Assembly (NCBI GenBank): GCA_038106575.1
Contig: JAYOED010000033.1
Span: 1 to 23,622, forward strand
Reading direction: 5' to 3'
DNA: 23,622 nt
DNA from: Ga0077527 sp038106575
GTDB taxonomy: Bacteria > Pseudomonadota > Gammaproteobacteria > Burkholderiales > SG8-41
Under the pieces are notes generated by a model. That model worked only from the letters and a program-made list of their open reading frames with translations, was not told where the DNA came from and did no database searches. Shown here in pieces: positions 8,499-15,897 of the stretch; the stretch's first letter is position 1, and each line of letters begins with the position of its first letter. Both the position numbers and the translations under genes were made by a program.

Positions 8499-10999
8499 CC
8501 TGCGTACGCGAAAACCTGCAAAAACGTGGGTTCAAGAAGGCGCGTATTGACGAGATAACCGGCGCGTTCGAAGCGCGCGCCGAAGGCTACCGGCAGCAAG
8601 GCATGGACGGCACCACCGCGTCAACACTCGCCATGCGCGATACCTTCGACAACATCACGCGCGATGTACAGGAGCGTATCAAGCGTACCGCCAAGATGCT
8701 GTCCGTACAGGCGTCGAACAACGAGCGTATCGCGCAGGGCTTGAACGTCACGACTTCGACATTTCTCATGGACGGCAAACCGGGCAGCAAGGGCACGGCG
8801 CTCGCACGCGCCGCAGTGTCGCTTATCGAAGACGACCCGCGTTTCAGCGGCTTGTCGTACAGCACGCAGCGCGAGCTTACGCGCGGGCAGCTATACGCCA
8901 TCTTCGGTGACGTAATCGACAAGATCGGCAAGGGTGCGTTCGGACGCCAGAAGGGCAAAGCGCACTTGCCGAACGTGATCCGCGAAGTCAAGGGCGAACG
9001 TACCGGCGACATGGTGGCGAAAGAGTTTGCCGACGCGTGGTTAAAGGTGCAAGACCTCGCCGTCGATCTGTTCAATCAGGCGGGCGGTTCCATGCGCCGT
9101 CTCGACCGTTACATTCCGCAGTCGCAGAACGCCGTCAAGATCATGCGCGCCGGAGAAGGCAAGTGGGTTGACGCCCACATGAACGCTGTCGATTGGAACA
9201 ATACCCGGTGGCCGGATGGCACGATGATCCGACCCGAACAACGGCTTGACGTGCTAAAGCAGGTGTACAGCACGCTTGTATCGGACGGTGCCAACAAGAT
9301 CGACGCCAAGGCGTTTCGTGGTCGCGGGCGCGCAGTTGGCAACATGCTAGAGAACCATCGGTTCTTGCACTACAAGGACGCGCAGTCGTGGTTGGACATA
9401 CACGAACAGTTCGGTGACGGCAACGTGTTCGACGTGTTCATTCGCCACATTGACGACATGGCACACCGTATCGCGCTTGTCGAGACGTTCGGCCCGAACC
9501 CCGAAATGACGAAGATGAATGTTGCGGCCATTGTGCGAAAGCAGGCAGCAGCGGAAGGGCCGAAAGCGCAGGCCGACGCAGAAGCCGTGTTGAAGAATAA
9601 GTTCGACCCGATGTTCGAGACGATCATGCGCGACAACCCGATGGACCCGAACAGTCTGTTGGGCAACCTTGTGACCGGAACGTCAAACATACTCACGGCT
9701 GCGCAGCTAGGTTCGGCGTCGTTCCTGGCCATACCGGGCGACTTCATGCAGACCGCCGCTGTACGAGCGCTCAACAACATGGGGCTGTTCGACGGCGTGG
9801 GCTACTATGTCAAGACGCTGGCGTCAGACCCGGCGTTCATGAAGCAGATCAGTACACAAAGCGGCTTCGTCATGGACGAGGTTGTCATGTCCACATACGC
9901 ACAGACACGCTTTACGGGCTTGGCGACGCAGGGACCGCAGATCAGCCGCCGTGTCTCGGAAGCTGTTATGCGCCTGTCCCTGCTGTCGGGGCACACGCGC
10001 AGCGCCCGTTGGGCCGTCCAGTCGGAGTTCATGGGGCTTATGAACCGAAGCCGGGGTACGGCCTTCCAAGACCTTCCGTTTAGACAGGTCATGGAGCGCT
10101 ACGGTATTACTGCTGACGAGTGGGACGCGATGCGCAACAACGTTGGTACATGGACGCCGCGTAAGGACGTTGCGTTCATGCGTCCTATCGACATTCTGCA
10201 AACAGACATGCCGAACCGTCAGTCGTTGTACAACAAGTTCCAAGGCATGATCTTCGAAGAAAGCCGTAAGATGGTGCCGGAAGCTACGGTGGAAGGTGCC
10301 GTTACGCTCAAGGATACAACGCGTCCTGATACACTCGTCGGTGCGCTGCTGTATTCGTTCGCCATGTACAAGAACTTCCCCGTGTCGTTCGCTATGATAT
10401 ACGGGCGGCTCGGCATGACCTCGCGTACAGTCAAGGGGCGCTTGTCGTTCTATGCGGGACTTGGCGCAGCTATGACGCTCGTGGGCGCGCTTGGTACACA
10501 GATGCGCGAGATTTCCCGTGGCCGTGACCCCCTGCCCATGGATAACGCCGCGTTTATCGGCAAGGCGTTTCTGTCTGGTGGTGCGTTGTCCATCTATGGC
10601 GACTTTCTGTTTAGCGGTATCAACGAGTTTGGACGCGGGCCACAAGATATCGTTGCGGGACCGCTTATCGGTTTCTTGGGTGACACGACGGACCTTGTAC
10701 TAGGCGACGTGTTTCAATGGGCCGACACCGTGGGAAGCCTTAGCGACAAAGAGTTCGAGAGCAGTACAGCGGCAAAAGCCGTCGAGTGGGCGAAGCGCTA
10801 CACCCCCGGCTCGTCGCTATGGTGGGCTAGACTAGCGCTCGAACGTCAGGTATTTGACAGACTACAGGAAATCGCGGACCCGAACGCATACCGCAAGCGC
10901 CAGAGTAATATGCGCAAGCAAGAAAGCGAGAAGGGTAATTCTTACTGGTGGGCACCGGGGCAGAGAACGCCGGATCGTGCCCCGCAATTTGGAGGTTAG
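8474..10999 (+). CDS. Large internal virion protein, gp16-like position (putative inner-membrane channel)
   Basis: This 841-residue protein follows the other ejection genes and resembles large inner core proteins of podoviruses that I have seen annotated as internal virion protein D. The N-terminal 250 residues are helical and charged. A segment HFLHYKDAQSWLDIHEQFGDGNVFDVFIRHIDDMA-type (nt about 9355-9465) is recurrent in these proteins; the sequence here begins RFLHYKDA. Hydrophobic stretches occur near residue 416 (SFLAIPGDF), near 656-675 (FYAGLGAAMTLVGALG) and near 695-725, which fits membrane insertion after ejection. The C-terminus is Gln/Arg-rich. The start ATG lies inside the end of the previous gene with GAGG about 11 bases upstream. 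No catalytic motif was found. Confidence 0.72.
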   Translation: MFTPQDFVTCVRENLQKRGFKKARIDEITGAFEARAEGYRQQGMDGTTASTLAMRDTFDNITRDVQERIKRTAKMLSVQASNNERIAQGLNVTTSTFLMDGKPGSKGTALARAAVSLIEDDPRFSGLSYSTQRELTRGQLYAIFGDVIDKIGKGAFGRQKGKAHLPNVIREVKGERTGDMVAKEFADAWLKVQDLAVDLFNQAGGSMRRLDRYIPQSQNAVKIMRAGEGKWVDAHMNAVDWNNTRWPDGTMIRPEQRLDVLKQVYSTLVSDGANKIDAKAFRGRGRAVGNMLENHRFLHYKDAQSWLDIHEQFGDGNVFDVFIRHIDDMAHRIALVETFGPNPEMTKMNVAAIVRKQAAAEGPKAQADAEAVLKNKFDPMFETIMRDNPMDPNSLLGNLVTGTSNILTAAQLGSASFLAIPGDFMQTAAVRALNNMGLFDGVGYYVKTLASDPAFMKQISTQSGFVMDEVVMSTYAQTRFTGLATQGPQISRRVSEAVMRLSLLSGHTRSARWAVQSEFMGLMNRSRGTAFQDLPFRQVMERYGITADEWDAMRNNVGTWTPRKDVAFMRPIDILQTDMPNRQSLYNKFQGMIFEESRKMVPEATVEGAVTLKDTTRPDTLVGALLYSFAMYKNFPVSFAMIYGRLGMTSRTVKGRLSFYAGLGAAMTLVGALGTQMREISRGRDPLPMDNAAFIGKAFLSGGALSIYGDFLFSGINEFGRGPQDIVAGPLIGFLGDTTDLVLGDVFQWADTVGSLSDKEFESSTAAKAVEWAKRYTPGSSLWWARLALERQVFDRLQEIADPNAYRKRQSNMRKQESEKGNSYWWAPGQRTPDRAPQFGG

Positions 11000-11002
11000 G
11001 CC

Positions 11003-13495
11003 ATGGCAATCGCAACCGAAATAGTTGCACGACGGTACGAGAACGTTTCGGCGGGTGTACCGATTTCGGTAGATATCCCCGTGTACGAAGCTGGCGATAT
11101 AAATGTGTATTACGGTCTAAGTGCTAATAAAGCGCAATACAATGTGGATTATACATTGGCGCTAGGCGATGATTTTAATACATTTACACTTGTACCCCTT
11201 GCGGTTTTGATCGGTAAGATCGAAGCGTTAATGACGCTTAATCCCGAAGAAGAAAACTTTATCACTGTACGACGTTCGTTGGATTTTAAGACTGACGCTA
11301 CTCCGCCCGCTGTGCGGTACACACCGTTTACATCGCGTGAGTTCGAACGCACAGCTATGCGTTTTCAGCAAATTGACGAGCAGTTGAAGCGTACATTCCA
11401 GCTTAATTTGTCTAATCTAGGCGACACAACGCCCGTTGGCCTGACCGTTGAACGCCCGATACCTCGCCGCCTTTTGCGTTGGAATGACAATGGAAACGGG
11501 CTAGCCAACAGTGGTATGAGTGAAGACACACTGCGTAGTCTGACTAATGACGCAGTTGCACAAGGTGACGTACCGCTGTACGCGTCACTTGTGGAAGTTT
11601 TAGAACGTGGTGTACGAGACGGTATCACATCGTTTCGTGTCGCAGGATATTATGCGGGTGACGGCGAAGGTGCGGCGTGGTGGGTATATTCCGATATACA
11701 AGTTGCTGGACCGGGTAAACGACAAGATAGCAATGGAGTTTGGTTCGAGTTAGCCGCATCGCGTTGGCACCCTAAGATGCTAGGTGCGTACGGCAATGGT
11801 GAAGCTGACGATTACGCTACGTTAAGAGAATGTATTATTGGCGGAAAGCCAGTATATTGGGGGAATGTGGCATGTGTGTACCGCACGACGCTACCCGTTC
11901 TGGAAGCAGTGAACCATGCTATCGATTGGACTTCATCGGGCGCGTCCGTTGTGTACGACGGTGCCGTAGCACAACGTGCAGTCGATATTCAAGTACGACC
12001 ATTTGTACATCAAGTTCTTGGTAGTCTTACGTTTGACGCGAACTGGAAAGCATTTGACGCAATTGTGTTCCGCAATCAACCCGGTACACTAGGAATTTTC
12101 CCGCAAGGCCATCCTGATTTTATCGCGGAAGGACTTTCTGCGAAGCGTGCGTACCGCTCGTCAAAAGCGTTTGGCGGCGGAAACGGTATATACATTTCGG
12201 GCGGTTGGAACCGTGTGTATCTGGTGCGTCCTGACGTACGCGAATGCAGGATGGCCGTAGGCGCACATATCCAAGGATCACAGGGTATTTTTGGCATAAC
12301 GGTAGCTGACGATAATAACGGGCAACCTCACCAAGTACGTATTGTTGACCCGTATGTTGACGGTGTGTGGTGTGAAGACCCGGCAGTCACCGGCGATCAA
12401 GACGGTATTCGGGTATTCTCAACGTACAATGATTACAGTTCGCCTACACCGTCAGAAGCTTCTTTTATTCTGGAAGGTGGGACTGTACGTAATTGCCGTA
12501 ACAGAAGCGTTAAAAGCCAAATGCAGTTCGGGCTTATCGTTGGTACAAAGTTTGTACGAACGGTTGAAGCTAACAATGGCGTGGCGGGAACAGGTACAGG
12601 CCACGAGATAGACCTACAAGTGGGTGGCGGTGGTATCAGCGATATCGAAGTAGATTATGATGGTTTTGTACCGTATGGTATCGTTCGTATGACGGAAACG
12701 ATATCCACGACAGAACGTCCGTCTCCCGCCATAGTTTCAGGTATTCGAGGGGTTGTACTAAATGCTACTCTAAGAATGGTAGAGGAATTTTATAGTGCCG
12801 ATAACGTTGGACGTTGGAACGGAACCCTGTCGCGGGTAAATATCGACGGGCCTGTACAGCATCTAGTACGCGCTCGACTGTCCAGTTCGTCAGTACGTAC
12901 ACCGAAACTTAATCTAACGGATTGCTTTGTTGATCTGACGGTATCAGCTATTGATTATGTTTCCAGTGGACGTTTGAAAACGTACATGACGAACGTACAC
13001 AATACGAGCGAAACCGAAGTACCTGTTATAACCGATAATGCAGCGGGAGCTTTGCGCCCGGTTAGCGCTATGAACTGTTCGGGTTTTTCGAGCGCATATA
13101 GGATCAGTCAAACCGAAGCGCCCCCCGCGACGCGTGTACACGCCGTAGCTCCCATGGACGTAACGGAAAGTGGTATGTTGAAACCGTTTTCTGTTGTCGT
13201 ACCATCGGGGGAAACAGTGTTACTGCCGAGACATGGATACGGGGTGGGAAACCATATTCTTATCATATCAGCAAACGCGACTACCAGTAATCAAGGCCAA
13301 GCTATTTTCTCCGTTTCGACAATCGAGGTAAAGCCCCTAGCCTTGGTGGCCTCGCAAAGTACGTGGGGCGTAGGCGGTCAAAGCGAACCGGCTAGCGGCT
13401 CTTATCGTCTATGGGCTTCGCCAGATGGTAGTGGGACATTCTTGAAAAACACGGGAGCGTCTGAACGTACGTTCTTCGGACTACAGATAGGATAA
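11003..13495 (+). CDS. Tailspike/tail fibre protein with T7-type N-terminal anchor and beta-helix body
   Basis: This 830-residue protein has a good GGAGG site 7 bases before the ATG. Residues 1-70 (YENVSAGVPISVDIPVYEAGDI...) look like the T7 gp17-type N-terminal domain that docks to the tail tube. Residues 107-135 form a short coiled coil. From about 255 the sequence HPKMLGAYGNGEADDYATL is the typical entry to a right-handed beta-helix of the pectate-lyase type found in tailspikes, continuing with Gly- and Val-rich repeats to about residue 700. The last 110 residues form a separate beta-rich domain. The job is host receptor recognition, possibly with sugar-cleaving activity, but I see no defined active site. 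Composition differs sharply from the neighbours: the 60 bases from 11101 contain 21 G/C, against 35 from 9001. This suggests exchange by recombination. Confidence 0.82.
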   Translation: MAIATEIVARRYENVSAGVPISVDIPVYEAGDINVYYGLSANKAQYNVDYTLALGDDFNTFTLVPLAVLIGKIEALMTLNPEEENFITVRRSLDFKTDATPPAVRYTPFTSREFERTAMRFQQIDEQLKRTFQLNLSNLGDTTPVGLTVERPIPRRLLRWNDNGNGLANSGMSEDTLRSLTNDAVAQGDVPLYASLVEVLERGVRDGITSFRVAGYYAGDGEGAAWWVYSDIQVAGPGKRQDSNGVWFELAASRWHPKMLGAYGNGEADDYATLRECIIGGKPVYWGNVACVYRTTLPVLEAVNHAIDWTSSGASVVYDGAVAQRAVDIQVRPFVHQVLGSLTFDANWKAFDAIVFRNQPGTLGIFPQGHPDFIAEGLSAKRAYRSSKAFGGGNGIYISGGWNRVYLVRPDVRECRMAVGAHIQGSQGIFGITVADDNNGQPHQVRIVDPYVDGVWCEDPAVTGDQDGIRVFSTYNDYSSPTPSEASFILEGGTVRNCRNRSVKSQMQFGLIVGTKFVRTVEANNGVAGTGTGHEIDLQVGGGGISDIEVDYDGFVPYGIVRMTETISTTERPSPAIVSGIRGVVLNATLRMVEEFYSADNVGRWNGTLSRVNIDGPVQHLVRARLSSSSVRTPKLNLTDCFVDLTVSAIDYVSSGRLKTYMTNVHNTSETEVPVITDNAAGALRPVSAMNCSGFSSAYRISQTEAPPATRVHAVAPMDVTESGMLKPFSVVVPSGETVLLPRHGYGVGNHILIISANATTSNQGQAIFSVSTIEVKPLALVASQSTWGVGGQSEPASGSYRLWASPDGSGTFLKNTGASERTFFGLQIG

Positions 13496-13500
13496 GTAAC

Positions 13501-14529
13501 ATGAAGCTAACATACGACGTTATTGCCAAGGCGGCACGTAAAACGCCGGACAGGGCGAACGCAAACGCGCTGATCGTGGCGCTCAATCAGTACGGCGAGC
13601 GGTACGGGCTACTCGTACCGCACCGGCTTGCGCAGTTCTTGGCGCAAGTCATGCACGAGAGCGGCGAGTTCCGGTATGACCGCGAAGTATGGGGGCCGAC
13701 GCCAGCGCAGCAGCGGTACGAAGATCGCGCCGATTTGGGGCATAGCACCGCGCACGACGGCGAGGCGTTCATGTTCCGTGGACGCACGGGTATTCAGATT
13801 ACGGGACGTGCGAACACCGTGCAATTCCGCGATTGGTGCCGCAAGACAATTGGCGGCAACGTGCCCGACTTCGAACGCAATCCCGACGCGATGCTTACCG
13901 ACCCGTGGGAAGGGCTTGGCCCGATCTGGTATTGGGACAGTCGCAAGCTCAACCGATATGCCGACACGGGCGATATCGAAATGATTACGCGTCGCGTCAA
14001 TGGTGGCCTCAATGGCTACGCCGACCGGCTCGCGCTGTACGACCGTATCTCGCTCGTCATGCTTGGCTACGGCCCGACCGACGTGCGCGCATTCCAGACG
14101 CGTGCGAAACCGCAGGGCGTGTACACTGGCGATATCGACGGGCTGTCTGGCCCGAAGACGCGTGCGGCCATGCACAAGGCGTTGGCGGCTATGGCGGGTA
14201 TCGCGGTGCCAAGCGCGCCGGTTACGGAAGACAAGGCCGTTGCGCCCGAGCAGATCGACAAGCCCGTTACGCAGACGACAGGCTTTTGGGAACGGCTTAC
14301 GCAGATCATCGGCCTTGGTGGTATCAGCGGCGTGGCGGCGTTCCTGCAAGACTGGCGCGTTGTCGTGGCGCTCGCCGTCGCACTGATCGTTCTTGCGATT
14401 GTCGGCCTGATCCTGCATAAGCGGATCATTGACGCGGTGCGCACGATCAAGCAGGAAATCGGCAATGTTCCAAATGCTTCTAGGCTGGCTAACGGGCGGG
14501 ACACTGGATCGAGTTCTACGTACAGTTGA
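13501..14529 (+). CDS. Endolysin: GH19 glycosidase, peptidoglycan-binding domain and C-terminal transmembrane segment
   Basis: The 342-residue protein should cut the glycan strands of peptidoglycan at the end of infection. Residues 45-185 match GH19 endolysins: MHESGEF with E53 as acid, E62 nine residues later as likely second catalytic acid, then MFRGRTGIQITGR at 91-103 and the RRVNGG and NGYADRL motifs at 164-177. Residues about 194-232 (DVRAFQTRAKPQGVYTGDIDGLSGPKTRAAM) look like a peptidoglycan-binding domain of the PG_binding_1 type. A hydrophobic span at 286-305 (RVVVALAVALIVLAIVGLIL) follows a linker, so the enzyme is probably membrane-anchored. AGGA stands 10 bases before the ATG. The last 65 bases overlap the holin gene in another frame. 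Confidence 0.88.
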   Translation: MKLTYDVIAKAARKTPDRANANALIVALNQYGERYGLLVPHRLAQFLAQVMHESGEFRYDREVWGPTPAQQRYEDRADLGHSTAHDGEAFMFRGRTGIQITGRANTVQFRDWCRKTIGGNVPDFERNPDAMLTDPWEGLGPIWYWDSRKLNRYADTGDIEMITRRVNGGLNGYADRLALYDRISLVMLGYGPTDVRAFQTRAKPQGVYTGDIDGLSGPKTRAAMHKALAAMAGIAVPSAPVTEDKAVAPEQIDKPVTQTTGFWERLTQIIGLGGISGVAAFLQDWRVVVALAVALIVLAIVGLILHKRIIDAVRTIKQEIGNVPNASRLANGRDTGSSSTYS

Positions 14530-14851
14530 CAACGCAGTAGATAACGATACGCGCCGAGAGGAAATCAAGGCGCGTACCGTCGAGAAGTTTGTACAGACAG
14601 AAGCAGAGACGCGGCAGGCAATGATGCAGTCGCGTACGTTTTGGGCGGTGTGGGCGTTATTCGCCGCACCGCTCGGAACATGGTGGGCGCTTGTCATGTT
14701 TGACACAGCGTTCACTTTTGTTTCATGGGGGATACCAGACCTTCCCTCTAGCGTTAGGCCATGGGCCGACACCATATTCGGTTCAATCTTCGGGTCCGGT
14801 GCTGCCGTAGGTATCGCGCAGATCGTAGCGGGCGCGGTACGTAGGCGGTGA
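14465..14851 (+). CDS. Holin of the three-helix, GTA-type family
   Basis: The start ATG at 14465 has AGGAA 7 bases upstream and gives a 128-residue protein. An in-frame start further upstream adds a charged run with no likeness to the family. The sequence has an amphipathic N-terminal helix (MFQMLLGWLTGG), a charged helical middle (RREEIKARTVEKFVQTEAETR) and two clear hydrophobic spans at about 58-80 and 104-124. That layout matches the three-helix holins first described in gene transfer agents of alphaproteobacteria. It should open the inner membrane at lysis. It overlaps the endolysin end by 65 bases and the following gene by GTGA, making one lysis cassette. Confidence 0.8.
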   Translation: MFQMLLGWLTGGTLDRVLRTVDNAVDNDTRREEIKARTVEKFVQTEAETRQAMMQSRTFWAVWALFAAPLGTWWALVMFDTAFTFVSWGIPDLPSSVRPWADTIFGSIFGSGAAVGIAQIVAGAVRRR

Positions 14852-15202
14852 CAGTGCCGGATCAACTAGCAAACATAGAACGGGCGTTGGGCGAGCTTCG
14901 CGGCGACGTGCGCGCTATCTTGCGCCAGATGGAGCAAGAGCGTGAAGACGCCAAGGACAGCCGTGCGCGCGTGTATGAGCGCGTCGAGCGCGTCGAGCAA
15001 AGCGTTACCATCGCTGGCCAGATCGCCGCACAAGCGCGCGACAAGGCTACTGCTGTCGAGAAAACCGTTACCGACGAAGTGAAGCCGCAGNNNNNNNNNN
15101 GGCGGCGGCTTCCTCGCGGGCGCTGCGCTGGTAGGTGGCTTCGCTGCGCAACCTGTATGGGCCGCGATAGGCACCGCATTCGACAAGCTGTTCAAACCCT
15201 AA
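14848..15202 (+). CDS. DUF1515-like coiled-coil protein with a C-terminal membrane segment (lysis-cassette accessory), interrupted by an assembly gap
   Basis: The left part (VPDQLANIERALGELRGDVR...) is an acidic/basic coiled coil ending in DEVKPQ directly at the ten Ns (15091-15100). After the Ns a second frame reads GGGFLAGAALVGGFAAQ, then AAIGTAFDKLFKP and TAA at 15200-15202. The two parts join if the true gap is a multiple of three. A coiled coil, a KPQ linker and a C-terminal Gly/Ala membrane helix is the layout of DUF1515-type proteins in rhizobial phages and prophages. The function is unknown, but the place after endolysin and holin suggests a lysis or envelope role. Starts at 14848 (overlapping GTGA) and 14854 (GTG) are both possible. 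Reading the ten Ns literally would give a false long product to 15567. Confidence 0.7.
15091..15100. other. Assembly gap (10 N) in the DUF1515-like gene
   Basis: Ten unknown bases. The coiled-coil and membrane parts join only with a gap length divisible by three. Confidence 0.9.
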
Positions 15203-15501
15203 CGCAGCAACGCAGCCGTATCGTACATCACGTCGTTAGGGCGCTTCCACGTGCGCTTGCGTCCGGCTTGCTCGTCGTCCTGGCGGAAACGCTCGATCAG
15301 TTCCCGCGCTCGATCCTTGAGCTTGTTGGCCTCGAACGCCTTGGGATCGCCTTGCTCCATCATGAGCAGATCGTACAGCACAGCGCCGCGCTTCATGCGC
15401 CGGTTGTTGAATGCGCTGCGACACGCGTTGGAGCAGAAGTCCGCGTTGTACTGGCGGCTGGTAAAGGGTCCGTTGCATTCTTTGCACTGGTGGTTCGACA
15501 C
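15199..15501 (-). CDS. Small treble-clef zinc-finger protein, possible DNA-binding regulator
   Basis: I choose the GTG at 15501 because AAGGAA lies 5 bases upstream; upstream in-frame starts would run through the repeat cluster and have no ribosome site. The 100-residue product has four cysteines spaced C6-x2-C9-x13-C23-x3-C27, with FCSNACRSAFNNRR around the second pair. This is the pattern of small treble-clef zinc fingers common in alphaproteobacterial phages and prophages. The rest is a charged helical tail rich in Arg and Lys, compatible with nucleic-acid binding. It is the last gene of the leftward operon and its TAG (15199-15201) overlaps the TAA of the convergent lysis gene. The 120 bases upstream hold a palindrome and repeats that could be its own operator. 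Confidence 0.65.
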   Translation of the reverse strand: MSNHQCKECNGPFTSRQYNADFCSNACRSAFNNRRMKRGAVLYDLLMMEQGDPKAFEANKLKDRARELIERFRQDDEQAGRKRTWKRPNDVMYDTAALLR

Positions 15502-15517
15502 GGGCGTTCCTTGCTCG

Positions 15518-15523
15518 ATTGTA
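15518..15523 (-). promoter_or_regulatory. Possible -10 box for the zinc-finger gene
   Basis: On the minus strand the hexamer reads TACAAT, one base from the sigma-70 consensus, and is placed so that transcription would begin about 10 bases before the GTG start at 15501. There is no good -35 match at 16-18 bases, so activation or a chance match are both possible. A copy of the 9-base repeat lies 7 bases upstream. Confidence 0.3.
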
Positions 15524-15529
15524 GGGGTC

Positions 15530-15616
15530 CGTCTAAACGCACCGGATTCGGGCCGGAAGTCGTCTAGGCGCAACGCCGGCATGGCGTCTAAACGTAGCGA
15601 TCGCACAGTTTAGACG
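15530..15616. promoter_or_regulatory. Operator-like cluster: CGTCTAAAC repeats and a 32-bp palindrome
   Basis: CGTCTAAAC occurs at 15530-15538 and 15585-15593, and its exact reverse complement GTTTAGACG at 15608-15616. A weaker copy, CGTCTAGGC, is at 15561-15569. The last two exact copies form a palindrome centred between 15600 and 15601, with GCGATCGC (15597-15604) at the centre, so 26 of 32 positions are symmetric. It occupies the only sizeable space between genes (15502-15621). A hairpin terminator is unlikely because no T-run follows on either strand. A dimeric repressor or activator site fits best. Confidence 0.6.
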
Positions 15617-15621
15617 GCTCG

Positions 15622-15897
15622 TCAAGCGATGTTTAATACACGCTGCATATCAGGTGTCAGGATATCGAGGCTGTTACACGGCACCATGATAGCTTCTTGC
15701 ACCGGCACACCGATGATCGTCAGCTTGCCGATATTGAGTTCGGCGTCTTCCTTGGTGCAAGCATGAGCGAATAGCACGTCAGGGTGCAGCCCGAACTTCG
15801 TGTCCGTCTCGCTGTACCACATACAGTTCGTTTGCCCTGCGATATGCAGGTGCAGGAAGTACATGGGCTTCTCGTTACGATAGGACGATAAGGACAT
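15622..15897 (-). CDS. Hypothetical 91-residue phage protein
   Basis: I do not recognise a family. The protein has no long hydrophobic segment and no metal-binding cluster. It begins with a short charged run, then alternating beta-like segments (MYFLHLHIAG, IGKLTIIGVPV, AIMVPCNSLDIL). The start at 15897 has GGGAAG 8 bases upstream and overlaps the end of the primase-helicase gene by 23 bases in another frame; a second ATG at 15864 would remove the overlap but has a poorer ribosome site. Being in the operon between the primase-helicase and the zinc-finger gene suggests a replication or regulatory accessory role, but that is only context. Confidence 0.55.
   Translation of the reverse strand: MSLSSYRNEKPMYFLHLHIAGQTNCMWYSETDTKFGLHPDVLFAHACTKEDAELNIGKLTIIGVPVQEAIMVPCNSLDILTPDMQRVLNIA

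Noticed and set aside
10079..10087. GTTTAGACA, one base off the repeat near 15530-15616
   Set aside because: It is a single copy inside the coding sequence of an ejection protein with no palindrome or promoter around it; a chance match.
9824..10645. 273-codon minus-strand open frame opposite the large ejection protein
   Set aside because: It has no start site support or recognisable domain, and its Arg/His-rich composition is typical of an antisense shadow.
13609..14865. 418-codon minus-strand open frame opposite the endolysin and holin
   Set aside because: It is antisense to well-supported GH19 and holin genes, shows no family pattern, and is rich in Arg, Ala and His, as expected for the opposite strand of G/C-rich coding DNA.
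15203..15567. Plus-strand open frame continuing the DUF1515-like gene through the ten Ns to 15567
   Set aside because: It is only open because of the arbitrary gap length. It reads antisense through the zinc-finger gene, and the other frame after the gap gives the expected membrane helix and a stop at 15202.
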